From positions 1,127,473-1,191,472 of the forward strand of contig JAMPER010000001.1 in the NCBI GenBank assembly GCA_023664945.1: 64,000 nt of DNA, given 5' to 3'. A program made the translations under genes and the position numbers. Of the stretch, positions 38,766 through 49,194 are shown piece after piece. Each line of letters opens with the position of its first letter. The first letter of the stretch is position 1. The notes under the pieces are model-generated. The model saw only the letters and a program-made list of their open reading frames with translations. It was not told the DNA's origin and did not search any database. This DNA comes from Alistipes senegalensis. GTDB taxonomy: Bacteria; Pseudomonadota; Gammaproteobacteria; Burkholderiales; Burkholderiaceae_D.

Positions 38766-40595
38766 TCAGGCAACAGGCTGTCTGGCTGCCCGCCTGCGCT
38801 CAATATCACTCAAAAAACGCTTGCGAAGACGAATACTCTTCGGCGTAATCTCAACCAGCTCATCATCGTTAATAAATTCCACGGCATATTCCAGCGAAAG
38901 CAAAACAGGCGGTGTCAAGCGCACTGCCTCGTCCGTGCCGGAAGCCCGGATATTGGTCAACTGCTTGCCTTTTATCGGATTGACAACCAGATCATTGTCG
39001 CGGGAATGAATACCGATAATCATGCCTTCATAAACCGGATCATTATGGCTGACAAACATCCGTCCCCGATCCTGCAACTTCCACAAGGCATAGGCAACCG
39101 CCTCGCCGTCTTCCTGCGAAATCAAAACGCCGTTTCTGCGCCCGGCAAAAGCAGGGCGATCCTCATCAACCGGGTCATACCCGTCAAAAATATGACTCAT
39201 CAGGCCTGAACCGCGGGTCAGCGTCATATATTCACTCTGGAAACCGATCAACCCCCGAGCGGGAATACGGTACTCCAGCCGGACACGCCCCTTGCCGTCC
39301 ACCTGCATATCCTGCAGCTCCCCGCGCCGCCTGCCAAGCTCTTCCATCACAGCGCCCTGCCCGGATTCATCCAGATCCACCGTCAGCAGCTCATAAGGCT
39401 CATGCTTTTTGCCGTCAATCACCTTGTAAACCACTGTCGGCCGGGAAACAGCAAATTCATACCCTTCCCGCCGCATATTCTCAATCAAGATCGTCAGATG
39501 CAGCTCGCCCCGGCCGGAAACCTCAAAAACCGTCTCATCATCTGTTAAGGCAACCCTGAGCGCCACATTGGATTTCAGCTCCCTTTCCAGGCGCTCCCTG
39601 AGCTGGCGGCTGGTCACAAACTTGCCTTCCCTCCCGGCAAAAGGGGAAGTATTGACCATAAAATTCATCGTCATCGTGGGTTCATCCACCTTCAGCATGG
39701 GAAGCGGATCGGGAGAACCCGCATCGCACACCGTAGAGCCGATATCCAGCCCCTCTATGCCGTTTATCAGCACAATATCTCCGGCTTGAGCAACATCAAC
39801 CGGCACCCTTTCCAATCCTTTGAAACACAGCACCTGATTGATTCGCGCACGCAACGGCTGAGAATCCGGCCCATTCATCACAACCACATCCTGCAGCGGC
39901 CGTATCCGCCCGCGATTTATCCGGCCAATCCCGATCTTGCCGACATAGGAAGAAAAATCCAGCGAGGAAATCTGCATCTGCAACGTCCCTTCCGGGTCGG
40001 ATTCCCTGACCGGCGCATACTGCAAAATAGCCTCAAACAAAGGACGCATCGTCCCTTCCCGTGCTTGCGGGTCGGTTGAAGCATAGCCATTGAGCGCAGA
40101 AGCATAAAGCACCGGGAAATCCAGTTGTTCCTCCGTTGCGCCCAGCTTGTCAAAAAGCTCAAAAGTGGCATTGACAACCCATTCCGGCCGCGCGCCCGGC
40201 CTGTCAATTTTATTGACCACCACAATCGGCTTTAACCCCAAAGCCAATGCCTTGCGGGTAACAAAACGGGTCTGCGGCATAGGCCCCTCAACAGCGTCAA
40301 CCAAAAGCAGCACACTGTCCACCATGGAAAGCACCCGTTCAACCTCACCGCCAAAATCGGCATGTCCAGGCGTATCCACCACATTGATACGGGTTCCCTC
40401 ATATGTCACCGCGCAATTCTTTGCCAAAATGGTAATCCCGCGCTCCTTCTCCAGCTCATTGGAATCCATAATGCGTTCACTGACGCTCTGGTTTTCCCGG
40501 AATATCCCGGATTGGCGAAGCAACTGGTCAACAAGCGTCGTTTTGCCATGATCGACATGCGCGATAATGGCAATATTTCGTATGGACTGATCCAT
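38766..40595 (-). CDS. typA: Ribosome-associated GTPase TypA/BipA
   Basis: BipA is an EF-G-like GTPase that helps 50S assembly under stress, notably cold. The 609-residue protein has G1 AHVDHGKT (10-17), the switch region with [33 protein letters not shown], and C-terminal EF-G-like domains III and V plus the BipA-specific domain. I chose the ATG at 40595 ([17 protein letters not shown]); an ATG three codons upstream is possible. It follows truB in the rimP-nusA-infB-rbfA-truB-typA order. Confidence 0.96.
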   Translation of the reverse strand: MDQSIRNIAIIAHVDHGKTTLVDQLLRQSGIFRENQSVSERIMDSNELEKERGITILAKNCAVTYEGTRINVVDTPGHADFGGEVERVLSMVDSVLLLVDAVEGPMPQTRFVTRKALALGLKPIVVVNKIDRPGARPEWVVNATFELFDKLGATEEQLDFPVLYASALNGYASTDPQAREGTMRPLFEAILQYAPVRESDPEGTLQMQISSLDFSSYVGKIGIGRINRGRIRPLQDVVVMNGPDSQPLRARINQVLCFKGLERVPVDVAQAGDIVLINGIEGLDIGSTVCDAGSPDPLPMLKVDEPTMTMNFMVNTSPFAGREGKFVTSRQLRERLERELKSNVALRVALTDDETVFEVSGRGELHLTILIENMRREGYEFAVSRPTVVYKVIDGKKHEPYELLTVDLDESGQGAVMEELGRRRGELQDMQVDGKGRVRLEYRIPARGLIGFQSEYMTLTRGSGLMSHIFDGYDPVDEDRPAFAGRRNGVLISQEDGEAVAYALWKLQDRGRMFVSHNDPVYEGMIIGIHSRDNDLVVNPIKGKQLTNIRASGTDEAVRLTPPVLLSLEYAVEFINDDELVEITPKSIRLRKRFLSDIERRRAARQPVA

Positions 40596-40671
40596 CTTTG
40601 GCATAAACCCCATAAAAGCGTGAACAATCGGAACCGGACATTGTACCACGCGGCAGAAACACTGCTGCCGG

Positions 40672-41598
40672 TCAACCGGCCACCAGCCGCTCCGGCGCCA
40701 GCACACGCCCTTCCCTGATTTGCGCCGTGCCCAAAAGTTTCCGGCCATCTGCCGCATAAACCCGTACGCGCCTCACATCATCAGGAAAACAGAAACCTTC
40801 CTTTTCAAGAGAAAACCGCTGACCATGCATAAAACGGGCAGCCTGCACCTCGGACAACACGAGCGGAAAACAGCTTGAAAGCAAATAATCTACCGGCTTC
40901 AGAATCGTATCTTCAGAATTTTCCGCCTGTTCTATATCAGGCAAAGCCAGCGCATCACTGATATCAAGCGAACCCACCCTGATCCGACGCAACATTTTCA
41001 AATGGGCTCCGCATCCCAGCGCTTCCCCAATATCTTCCCCCAGCGTCCGGATATAAGTCCCCTTGCTGCACGATATCCTGAGCGATAAAAAAGGCCTTGA
41101 AAAATCAAGCAGAATAATCTCGTAAACCGTTACACGCCTGGCCTCGCGCTCAACTTCCATACCGGCCCGCGCATATTCATACAACGGCCGTCCATCTTTT
41201 TTCAGCGCCGAATACATGGGAGGAACCTGCTCGATTTCACCGGTAAAACGTTGCAAAACCGCATCAATATCCTTTTGGGTTACATGACCGGCATCCCGCG
41301 TTTCAAGAACCTCCCCTTCCGTATCTCCGGTAGATGTTTTTACACCCAGGCAAACCGTTGTCTGATAAGTCTTGTCAGTATCAAGCAAATCCTGTGCAAA
41401 CTTTGTCGCTTCCCCAAAACACAGCGGCAAAAGCCCGGTAGCAAAAGGATCCAGCGTTCCCGTATGTCCTGCTTTTTTTGCATTCAATCGCCGCTTCACC
41501 CGAAGCAACGCCTCATTACTGGATAACCCGGCAGGCTTGTCCAGCAATACAACCCCGTGCACAGACACACGTTGTTTTCCCGGGAGTACAGCAGGCAT
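40672..41598 (-). CDS. truB: tRNA pseudouridine-55 synthase TruB
   Basis: TruB makes pseudouridine 55 in the T-loop of nearly all tRNAs. The 308-residue protein has the catalytic aspartate in GHTGTLDPFATGLLP (Asp50), the KTYQTTVCLG strand and SCSKGTYIRTLGEDIG, and a C-terminal PUA-like part. It lies 27 nt behind rbfA. Confidence 0.97.
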   Translation of the reverse strand: MPAVLPGKQRVSVHGVVLLDKPAGLSSNEALLRVKRRLNAKKAGHTGTLDPFATGLLPLCFGEATKFAQDLLDTDKTYQTTVCLGVKTSTGDTEGEVLETRDAGHVTQKDIDAVLQRFTGEIEQVPPMYSALKKDGRPLYEYARAGMEVEREARRVTVYEIILLDFSRPFLSLRISCSKGTYIRTLGEDIGEALGCGAHLKMLRRIRVGSLDISDALALPDIEQAENSEDTILKPVDYLLSSCFPLVLSEVQAARFMHGQRFSLEKEGFCFPDDVRRVRVYAADGRKLLGTAQIREGRVLAPERLVAG

Positions 41599-41625
41599 GG
41601 CAAAAATTAATCGGAAAAAACCGGC

Positions 41626-42018
41626 TCAAACCGATTCGTCATCATCTGGCAAACGCTGTGAATTGGCCTGGGCAATCAGCTCGGAAAGCGCCATACCGCG
41701 CACAACAGAACGGTCATATTCAAAGCGTAACTGCGGCAAAGTGTGGATATGCAAACGCTTGCCCAGCTGGTTGCGGATAAAACCCGAGGCTTTTCCCAGC
41801 CCCTGCAACGTTTCCCTGACAGCTTCCTCGCTGTCATCCAGCATAGTGAAAAAAACCTTGGCATAAGCATAGTCAGGCGTTACCTGAACCTCGGTAATCG
41901 TCACCATACCAACACGGGGATCTTTCAGCTCAAAAGCCAGAATTTCAGATAAATCCTTCTGGATCTGGTCTGCCACCCGAAGGCTACGGTCCGGCATGGA
42001 TCGGTTACGCTTTGTCAT
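41626..42018 (-). CDS. rbfA: Ribosome-binding factor A
   Basis: RbfA is a KH-fold factor for late 30S maturation and cold adaptation. The 130-residue protein has the typical [19 protein letters not shown] and [10 protein letters not shown] strands and [18 protein letters not shown]. It lies between infB and truB, 37 nt after infB. Confidence 0.97.
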   Translation of the reverse strand: MTKRNRSMPDRSLRVADQIQKDLSEILAFELKDPRVGMVTITEVQVTPDYAYAKVFFTMLDDSEEAVRETLQGLGKASGFIRNQLGKRLHIHTLPQLRFEYDRSVVRGMALSELIAQANSQRLPDDDESV

Positions 42019-42055
42019 GGCCTCATTCCCCTTTTACCAAACCATCAGCCTTGCG

Positions 42056-44821
42056 TTACAAGGTTCGGGCAATCTCCTGAACCTCATAAATCTCAAGCTG
42101 GTCGCCTTCCTTGATATCGTTATATCCCTTCAGGGTAAGGCCGCATTCAAAACCTGCCTTGACCTCGCGCACATCATCCTTGAAACGTTTAAGCGAATCA
42201 ATCTCGCCCGTCCAGATCACTACATTATCGCGCAACAAGTGCGCCATGGCACTTCGCCTGACCAGCCCCTCCATGACAAAACAGCCGGCAATGGAACCGA
42301 TCCGGCTGACATGGATCACCTGTCTGATATCCACCATACCCAGCACCTGCTCCCGTTTCTCGGGCGCCAGCATACCGGATATGGCAGCCTTCACATCATC
42401 AATGGCATCATAAATAATATTGTAATAACGGATATCAATACCGTGAGTTTCAGCCAGCGCCCGCGTTTGCGCGTCTGCACGGGTATTAAAGCCGATAATA
42501 ACAGCATGTGAGGCCACTGCCAGATTCACGTCAGATTCTGTAATACCGCCAACGGCGGCATGGACAATCTGTACCCGCACCTCGTCATTGGAAAGCTTGA
42601 GCATGGAAGCCGTCAATGCCTCCTGCGATCCCTGTACATCCGTCTTTATAATCAGCGGCAAAGCCTTCACTTCCCCTTCAGCAATCTGGTCGAACATATT
42701 TTCCAGCTTCGCTGCCTGCTGTTTTGCCAGCTTCACATCACGGAACTTGCCTTGCCTGAAAAGCGCAATCTCACGCGCTTTACGCTCATCAGCCAGCACC
42801 AGCACCTCTTCGCCTGCTGCCGGCACCCCTGTCAACCCCTGAATCTCAACCGGAATACTGGGGCCAGCCGTCGCAATCGCCTTGCCGCTTTCGTTTAACA
42901 TCGCACGTACCCGGCCAAATTCCTGGCCGGCCAAAACCACATCCGTCTTGTGCAACGTACCGGACTGCACCAACACCGTTGCGACAGGGCCGCGCCCCTT
43001 GTCCAGACGCGCCTCAATAACCAGACCTTTTGCCGGCGCATCCACCGGTGCCTTGAGTTCCAGTATTTCAGCCTGAAGCAACACATTTTCCAGCAAAGAA
43101 TCAATCCCCTGGCCGCTTTTGGCAGAAACCGGCACAAAAGGCGAATCCCCGCCATACTGTTCAGGCACAACCTCTTCCGCAATCAGCTCCTGAGTCACAC
43201 GCTCCACATTGGCGCCTGACTTATCAATCTTGTTAATAGCAACAACCAGGGGAACACCTGCCGCTTTCGCATGGGCAATAGCCTCCTTCGTCTGCGGCAT
43301 CACACCATCGTCAGCGGCAACAACCAGAATCACAATATCCGTTGCCTTGGCACCGCGGGCACGCATGGCAGTAAAAGCTTCATGTCCAGGCGTATCCAGG
43401 AAAGTAATCACGCCATTGGGCGTTTTCACATGATACGCGCCAATATGCTGCGTAATACCCCCAGCCTCGCCGGAAGCAATCTTTGTCCTGCGAATATAAT
43501 CCAGAAGCGATGTCTTGCCATGATCCACATGGCCCATCACAGTCACCACAGGCGCCCTTGGCAGCCATTCCGCATCTGCGTTTTCACCCATGGCAGCCAG
43601 CTCAGCCTCATGATCCTGGATTTTGGCGGCAAACGCCTTGTGCCCCATTTCCTCCACCAGAATCATTGCCGTTTCCTGATCCAGCACCTGATTAATCGTC
43701 ACCATCTGCCCCAGCAGCATGAGCTGTTTAATCACCTCAGATGCCTTTACAGCCATCTGGTGCGCCAGTTCTGCCACCGTAATCGTTTCAGGCACATAAA
43801 TATTTCTGACAATCGCCTCCGTCGGCTGCTGGAAATTGCTTTCCCGTTCTGCCGCCTGCTGGCCCTTGCGGTTCTTGGAACCGCCGCTGCGCCAGCCCTC
43901 GCGGGCAGGCATAGCACCCCCCCGTGTCTTGAGGCCTGTACCGCGTTTTTTTGCCGTTTCTTCCTGCCAGATAGAAGCCACATTGGCAGACTTGATTGAT
44001 TTCTTCTCGGCTGAACCTTTTTTCTCCTCCTTGGCCTCTGCCGGTTTCTTGTCAGCCGGACGGCGCAAAGTCACATCTTTCTTTTTGGCATCCTCGCCTT
44101 CCTGTGCCTCAGGCGGCCGAATCACTTTTTTAGGCGCAGCCATCATCGCCTTGATCTGCGCAATCTCATCTTCTACCGCCTGCCGGGTCCTTTCAGCTTC
44201 AGGCGTTTTATCGGGTGCTTTTTCCGGTGCCGCCACAGCTTTTTCAACGGTTTTTTCCTCTGCCGGCATCACTGGCGCGACAACAACGGCAGCCTCTTTT
44301 TCCTTCAACTCGGCCGCCCTGCGAGCCTCTTCTTCCGCCTTCAGACGGGCCGCTTTCTCTGCCTCAATCCGGGCCAGCTGAGCCTGTTTTTCCCGCAGTT
44401 CCGCCTCCTGGCGGGCAATCAGCTCCGCCTGGCGGCGCGCTTCTTCCGCCCGCTTTTTCTGCTCTGCCTCATCAATAATCGGCGCCGGAGCCTTAGGGAC
44501 TCTCTTTTCCACAACAGGCACTTCCTCACGCCGGAAAGTGCGTTTCTTGCGAACTTCCACCTGAATGGTTCGCGACTTGCCTGATGCGTCCGCCTGTTTG
44601 ATCTCGGTCGTCTCTTTGCGCGTCAACGAAATCTTTTTCTTGGCATCAGGCACACTGCCATGCGCTCCGCGCAAATAATTCAGCAGCTTGTCCTTATCCG
44701 CATTCGTCAGGGAATCGTTAACTGATTTTTTTTCAACGCCCGCATTACGCAACTGATTCAGCAGCGCTTCAGCCGGCATATTCAGTTCTACAGCAAATTG
44801 AGCTACGTTATTAGTCGCCAT
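42056..44821 (-). CDS. infB: Translation initiation factor IF-2
   Basis: IF-2 is the GTPase that places initiator tRNA on the ribosome. The 921-residue protein has an N-terminal IF2_N domain (about 1-50), a long Ala/Glu/Lys/Arg-rich charged linker (about 120-310), a second IF2_N domain (about 350-400), the G domain with [22 protein letters not shown] and NKIDKSGAN, and the C-terminal domains II-IV that bind fMet-tRNA. Internal start sites for shorter IF2 forms, as in E. coli, may exist but were not assigned. It lies 56 nt behind nusA. Confidence 0.98.
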   Translation of the reverse strand: MATNNVAQFAVELNMPAEALLNQLRNAGVEKKSVNDSLTNADKDKLLNYLRGAHGSVPDAKKKISLTRKETTEIKQADASGKSRTIQVEVRKKRTFRREEVPVVEKRVPKAPAPIIDEAEQKKRAEEARRQAELIARQEAELREKQAQLARIEAEKAARLKAEEEARRAAELKEKEAAVVVAPVMPAEEKTVEKAVAAPEKAPDKTPEAERTRQAVEDEIAQIKAMMAAPKKVIRPPEAQEGEDAKKKDVTLRRPADKKPAEAKEEKKGSAEKKSIKSANVASIWQEETAKKRGTGLKTRGGAMPAREGWRSGGSKNRKGQQAAERESNFQQPTEAIVRNIYVPETITVAELAHQMAVKASEVIKQLMLLGQMVTINQVLDQETAMILVEEMGHKAFAAKIQDHEAELAAMGENADAEWLPRAPVVTVMGHVDHGKTSLLDYIRRTKIASGEAGGITQHIGAYHVKTPNGVITFLDTPGHEAFTAMRARGAKATDIVILVVAADDGVMPQTKEAIAHAKAAGVPLVVAINKIDKSGANVERVTQELIAEEVVPEQYGGDSPFVPVSAKSGQGIDSLLENVLLQAEILELKAPVDAPAKGLVIEARLDKGRGPVATVLVQSGTLHKTDVVLAGQEFGRVRAMLNESGKAIATAGPSIPVEIQGLTGVPAAGEEVLVLADERKAREIALFRQGKFRDVKLAKQQAAKLENMFDQIAEGEVKALPLIIKTDVQGSQEALTASMLKLSNDEVRVQIVHAAVGGITESDVNLAVASHAVIIGFNTRADAQTRALAETHGIDIRYYNIIYDAIDDVKAAISGMLAPEKREQVLGMVDIRQVIHVSRIGSIAGCFVMEGLVRRSAMAHLLRDNVVIWTGEIDSLKRFKDDVREVKAGFECGLTLKGYNDIKEGDQLEIYEVQEIARTL

Positions 44822-44877
44822 TCCTTCCTCTTTCCTGTCTGACGCGGTCCACCCAGTCTGTCTTTATGCGTTGGCAA

Positions 44878-46437
44878 TCACTTCGTCTCGGTGATTTCCC
44901 ATGCGCGCGCCTGCAATGCCTTGGCCTGCTCGTCATACCGCGCATCAATCAGCGCCATCTCATCATCCGTCACATCCTCAAAGCCGCTCTCAACCAGCTG
45001 GCGTGCCCGTTCAGTCGGCAAGGCAAGAATTGCGCCAAACTCATCATAGGCCAGGCTGCTGAAATCTGCCAGCGTCTTGATACCCGCCAGCCCCAGCTTT
45101 CCGGCCGTACTTTTGTCCATTCCCTCAAGATTGAGCAGCTCCGGCTCCATATCGGCTATCCCTTCTTCCAGGGCCAGCGCCTCCGTTACCAGCACATCGC
45201 GCGCACGGGTACGCAACTCATTAACCGTTTCCTCATCAAATGCCTCTATCTCCAGCATCTCATTGAGAGGAACATACGCAATTTCCTCCAGCGCGGAAAA
45301 CCCTTCCTCAATCAGGATATCGGCCACTTCCTGATCCACATTCAGCCTGTCCATAAAAAGAGAGCGAATAGCCGCTGTTTCCATAGCCGATTTATCAGCC
45401 GACTCTTCAGCCGTCATGATATTGATCTTCCAGTCAGTCAACTCGGAAGCCAGACGGACATTCTGGCCGCTCCTGCCAATAGCAATGGCCAGATTTTCCT
45501 CATCCACAATCACATCCATGGCATGCTGCTCTTCGTCCACCACAATAGACGAAACATTGGCCGGCGCCAGCGCCCCAATCACAAACTGCGCCGGATCGTC
45601 AGACCACAGCACAATATCCACGCGCTCGCCGCCCAGTTCGCCCGTCACAGCCTGCACCCTCGACCCCCTGATACCCACACAAGTACCAATCGGATCAATC
45701 CGTTTGTCATTCGTGAAAACAGCAATCTTGGCACGCACGCCGGGATCACGGGCAGCCGACTTGATCTCAAGCAGCCCCTGTTCCATTTCCGGCACTTCCA
45801 GCTCAAACAACTTGATAATAAACTCCGGTGCCGTCCGGGAAAGAATAATCTGCTGCCCCCTGGCATTTCTGTCCACACGCAAAATATAGGCACGCACCCG
45901 GTCGCCTACCCGCAGGTTTTCCTTCGGAATCATCTGATCCCGCGGCAGGCGCGCCTCCACCTTGCCAGACTCTAAAATGGCATCCCCACGCTCCATCCTC
46001 TTGACCGTACCGGTAACCAGCGCATCGCCGCGCGCCAGGAAATCCGTGAGAATCTGCTCCCGCTCTGCATCACGGATACGTTGCAAAACAATCTGCTTGG
46101 TATCCTGCGCAAAACGGCGGCCAAAATCAATCGATTCAACAGGCTCTTCCAGATAATCATCCACCTCAATATCGGGAATTTGTTCCCTGGCCTCAAAATG
46201 CAAAATCTCCTGATCCGGCAGCTGGAGCCCCGCCTCATCGGGAACCACATGCCATCTGCGGAAAGTTTCAAACTCGCCTGTCTTGCGGTCAATGGCCACC
46301 CTGATATCCACTTCACCGGGATAACGTTTTTTGGTTGCCAAAGCCAAGGCATGCTCCAGCGCGCCCAGGACAATTTCCTTGTCGACATTTTTTTCGCGTG
46401 CAAGCGCATCAACCAGTTGCAGAATTTCGAAACTCAT
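44878..46437 (-). CDS. nusA: Transcription termination/antitermination factor NusA
   Basis: NusA binds RNA polymerase and controls pausing, termination and antitermination. The 519-residue protein has the N-terminal polymerase-binding domain (1-125), S1 (about 130-200), two KH domains (about 230-345, with [20 protein letters not shown] split around 250-269 and [13 protein letters not shown]), and two C-terminal acidic repeats (about 365-500). Its start overlaps the rimP stop by 4 nt. Confidence 0.98.
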   Translation of the reverse strand: MSFEILQLVDALAREKNVDKEIVLGALEHALALATKKRYPGEVDIRVAIDRKTGEFETFRRWHVVPDEAGLQLPDQEILHFEAREQIPDIEVDDYLEEPVESIDFGRRFAQDTKQIVLQRIRDAEREQILTDFLARGDALVTGTVKRMERGDAILESGKVEARLPRDQMIPKENLRVGDRVRAYILRVDRNARGQQIILSRTAPEFIIKLFELEVPEMEQGLLEIKSAARDPGVRAKIAVFTNDKRIDPIGTCVGIRGSRVQAVTGELGGERVDIVLWSDDPAQFVIGALAPANVSSIVVDEEQHAMDVIVDEENLAIAIGRSGQNVRLASELTDWKINIMTAEESADKSAMETAAIRSLFMDRLNVDQEVADILIEEGFSALEEIAYVPLNEMLEIEAFDEETVNELRTRARDVLVTEALALEEGIADMEPELLNLEGMDKSTAGKLGLAGIKTLADFSSLAYDEFGAILALPTERARQLVESGFEDVTDDEMALIDARYDEQAKALQARAWEITETK

Positions 46438-46916
46438 TTTTTTCGGCCCCTAAAATTCACCTGTGGCACCAACCGTGCCTTATCTACATCAGAAAGAGAA
46501 AAGTGCAATAACGCCGCGCCTTCTTTCGTATCAAATTCCAGCGCCAGCTCCTCCCCGTCAGGCTCTTGCAAAATACCCTGAAAAACCCGCCGGTTCGACA
46601 TGCCCTCGACAGGCATGCGCAACTTGATACTGGCTTCCATTCCCGCAAAGCGGATATAATCCGACAAGCGTTTCAGCGGCCTGTCCAGACCGGGCGATGA
46701 AACTTCCAGACGCTCATAATCCACATCTTCAACCGTCAGCACATAAGATAACTGGCGGCTGACTGTCTCACAGTCCTCTACCGTAATACTGCCGCGGTCA
46801 GCCTCTTCCGGTAAAAAATCAATATATACGCGCAAAAGCCCGCCGGACGCCCGTTCCACATCAATTACATCATAACCGCAGCCTTTTACGGTCTTTTCTA
46901 TCAATTCCTGCAACAA
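46434..46916 (-). CDS. rimP: Ribosome maturation factor RimP
   Basis: RimP assists 30S assembly. The 160-residue protein has the conserved [14 protein letters not shown] and the [13 protein letters not shown] motif (about 86-98). It starts with TTG (two TTG codons in tandem at 46916 and 46913) after GGAGGC. It is the first gene of the rimP-nusA-infB-rbfA-truB-typA run and overlaps nusA by 4 nt. A promoter and an intrinsic terminator lie upstream within the leader. Confidence 0.95.
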   Translation of the reverse strand: MLQELIEKTVKGCGYDVIDVERASGGLLRVYIDFLPEEADRGSITVEDCETVSRQLSYVLTVEDVDYERLEVSSPGLDRPLKRLSDYIRFAGMEASIKLRMPVEGMSNRRVFQGILQEPDGEELALEFDTKEGAALLHFSLSDVDKARLVPQVNFRGRKK

Positions 46917-46965
46917 GCCCGCCTCCGGTCAACCGCTTCCCTCATACTTTTCCCTGACTGTAATG

Positions 46966-46992
46966 AAAAAAAAATGGGCATACGCCCATCTT
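46966..46992 (-). terminator. Terminator-like hairpin in the rimP leader
   Basis: On the minus strand AAGATGGGC pairs with GCCCATTTT around a GTAT loop (core 46974-46979 with 46984-46989, extended by a G-U and two A-U pairs). A T-run follows (46966-46970 after the stem). It lies about 50 nt upstream of the rimP start and about 60 nt downstream of a good promoter. Confidence 0.75.
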
Positions 46993-47033
46993 CCCGTTTT
47001 GCTATATTCTTTCAAACGCCAGGTCAATTTCTT

Positions 47034-47062
47034 ATTATATACAATTACATATATAATCGCAA
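47034..47062 (-). promoter_or_regulatory. rimP: Sigma-70 promoter for the rimP operon leader
   Basis: On the minus strand TTGCGA (47057-47062) is followed after exactly 17 nt by a perfect TATAAT (47034-47039). Transcription would start near 47027. The same AT-rich stretch also offers a TATAAT on the plus strand (47052-47057) toward parE, so the divergent promoters overlap. Confidence 0.65.
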
Positions 47063-47201
47063 TGCTTTTATCTTCACCTGATTACAACACAAAATCCGGC
47101 AACAGCGTTTAGGCTGTTTAAAAAGCCGCCTTTTCCGGATATAAAATCGGCCTTTCCTGTATTCACCGAAAACCTGTTTGCATGGCAAAACCGCATACCC
47201 A

Positions 47202-49178
47202 ATGTCCGAAAAATTCTTATACGATGAAACTTCCATACAGGTCCTGAAAGGCCTGGAACCTGTCCGGCAACGGCCAGGTATGTACACCCGCACCGAAAAT
47301 CCGCTGCATATCATCACCGAAGTCATAGACAATGCCTCGGATGAAGCCATGGCAGGCTTTTGCCGGCACATCCAAGTAACCCTTCATGCCGGCGGCAGCG
47401 TCAGCGTGGAAGACGATGGCCGCGGCATACCGGTCGGGCTGCATCCCGAAGAAAACATCTCCACAGTAGAAGTTATCTTTACCCGTCTGCACTCAGGCGG
47501 AAAATTCCGGAAAGGAGCGGAAAATGCCTACGCATTCTCGGGCGGGTTGCACGGCGTAGGTGTCTCGGTCACCAATGCCCTCTCCAAAAAAATAGCCGTC
47601 TCTGTCTGGCGCGACAAAAAACGGCATGAAATCATTTTTACCAACGGCGCCGTCTCAACCGCATTGCAATCCTTCCCGCTTTCTCGCGGTGAAAAAAAAT
47701 CCGGAACAAAAGTCACCGTCTGGCCGGATCCCCGCTATTTTGATGACGCCGACATTCCTGTCGGCGAACTTCGGCGACTGCTGCGCTCCAAAGCGCTCCT
47801 GCTGCCTGGCGTTACCATTACCCTTATAGATGAATCCCAGGAAAAAACCGAAACCTGGCAATACAACGACGGCTTTCGCGGCTATCTGTGCGAACAGCTT
47901 GGGCTGGAAACAGGAGATGAAACCGCCATTCCATTTTTCCAGGGAGAAAGATATATCGCTGGCCCGCAGGAAGGCTTTGCAACAGGTGAGGGAGCATCCT
48001 GGATTGTGGCCTGGACAGCCGAAGGACCGCTGATCCGCGAATCTTTTGTCAACCTCATCCCCACGCCGGCCGGCGGCACGCACGAAAGCGGCTTAAGAGA
48101 CGGCCTGTTTACAGCCGTCAAAAATTTTGCGGAAATGCACGCCCTTTTGCCCAAGGGAATCCGCCTGCTCCCGGAAGACGTCTTCTCCCGGGTTTCCTTT
48201 CTCCTGTCGGCAAAAGTGCTTGACCCGCAATTCCAGGGCCAAATCAAAGAACGGCTGAACTCGCGAGATGCCGTCAGGCTGGTTTCGCACATGGTACGCC
48301 CCCCGCTGGAACTCTGGCTCAACCAGCATGTCGACCAGGGACGCAAACTGACAGAGCTGGTCATTCGACAGGCACAATCACGCCTGCATACCGCACGCAA
48401 GATTGAAAAGAAAAAATCATCCGGCGTAGCCGTGCTTCCCGGAAAATTGACCGATTGCGAATCAACCGATACCACAAGAAATGAGCTGTTTCTCGTCGAA
48501 GGCGATTCAGCCGGCGGCTCGGCAAAAATGGGAAGAAACAAGGAATTCCAGGCTATCCTCCCTTTGCGCGGCAAAGTGCTCAACTCATGGGAAACAGACA
48601 GAAACCGCCTGTTTGCCAACCAGGAAATCCACGATATTTCCGTTGCCATTGGCGTGGACCCGCATGACATTGCCGATACCCCCGACCTTTCCGGATTGCG
48701 TTACGGCAAAATATGCATCCTGTCAGATGCCGATGTCGATGGCTCCCACATCCAGGTATTGCTGCTTACCCTGTTTTTCCGCCATTTTCCCAAACTCATC
48801 CAGAACGGAAACATCTACATCGCCCGGCCGCCGCTCTATCGCGTTGATGCCCCGGCACGGGGAAAACGGCCTGTGCAGAAACTGTACGCACTGGATGAGA
48901 CCGAGCTCCAGGCCATTCTGGACAAACTCAAAAAAGAAGATGTCCGCGAAAACGCTCTCACCATTTCCCGCTTCAAAGGGCTGGGAGAAATGAACGCCGA
49001 ACAACTGTGGGAAACCACCTTAAATCCGGATACCCGCCGCCTGCTTCCCGTCATACTGGGCGAAACCGGGCTGCAACATTCCCAAAACCGCTTCCAGATG
49101 CTGATGGGAAAAGGCGAGGCCGCCGCCCGCCGGGCATGGATGGAAGAACACGGAAACGAAGCCCAGGCCGATATCTGA
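47202..49178 (+). CDS. parE: DNA topoisomerase IV subunit B
   Basis: ParE is the ATPase subunit of topoisomerase IV, which unlinks daughter chromosomes. The 658-residue protein has the GHKL motifs [13 protein letters not shown] (about 46-58), DDGRGIPVG and [15 protein letters not shown], and the TOPRIM domain with EGDSAGGSA and [12 protein letters not shown] chose the ATG at 47202 ([20 protein letters not shown]). Length and its pairing with parC distinguish it from GyrB, which is usually longer in betaproteobacteria. It lies 16 nt before parC. Confidence 0.96.
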   Translation: MSEKFLYDETSIQVLKGLEPVRQRPGMYTRTENPLHIITEVIDNASDEAMAGFCRHIQVTLHAGGSVSVEDDGRGIPVGLHPEENISTVEVIFTRLHSGGKFRKGAENAYAFSGGLHGVGVSVTNALSKKIAVSVWRDKKRHEIIFTNGAVSTALQSFPLSRGEKKSGTKVTVWPDPRYFDDADIPVGELRRLLRSKALLLPGVTITLIDESQEKTETWQYNDGFRGYLCEQLGLETGDETAIPFFQGERYIAGPQEGFATGEGASWIVAWTAEGPLIRESFVNLIPTPAGGTHESGLRDGLFTAVKNFAEMHALLPKGIRLLPEDVFSRVSFLLSAKVLDPQFQGQIKERLNSRDAVRLVSHMVRPPLELWLNQHVDQGRKLTELVIRQAQSRLHTARKIEKKKSSGVAVLPGKLTDCESTDTTRNELFLVEGDSAGGSAKMGRNKEFQAILPLRGKVLNSWETDRNRLFANQEIHDISVAIGVDPHDIADTPDLSGLRYGKICILSDADVDGSHIQVLLLTLFFRHFPKLIQNGNIYIARPPLYRVDAPARGKRPVQKLYALDETELQAILDKLKKEDVRENALTISRFKGLGEMNAEQLWETTLNPDTRRLLPVILGETGLQHSQNRFQMLMGKGEAAARRAWMEEHGNEAQADI

Positions 49179-49194
49179 CCAACCAAATACCGTT

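Noticed and set aside
38559-39209. Plus-strand frame of 216 codons
   Set aside because: Most of it is the antisense of typA; the remainder has no features.
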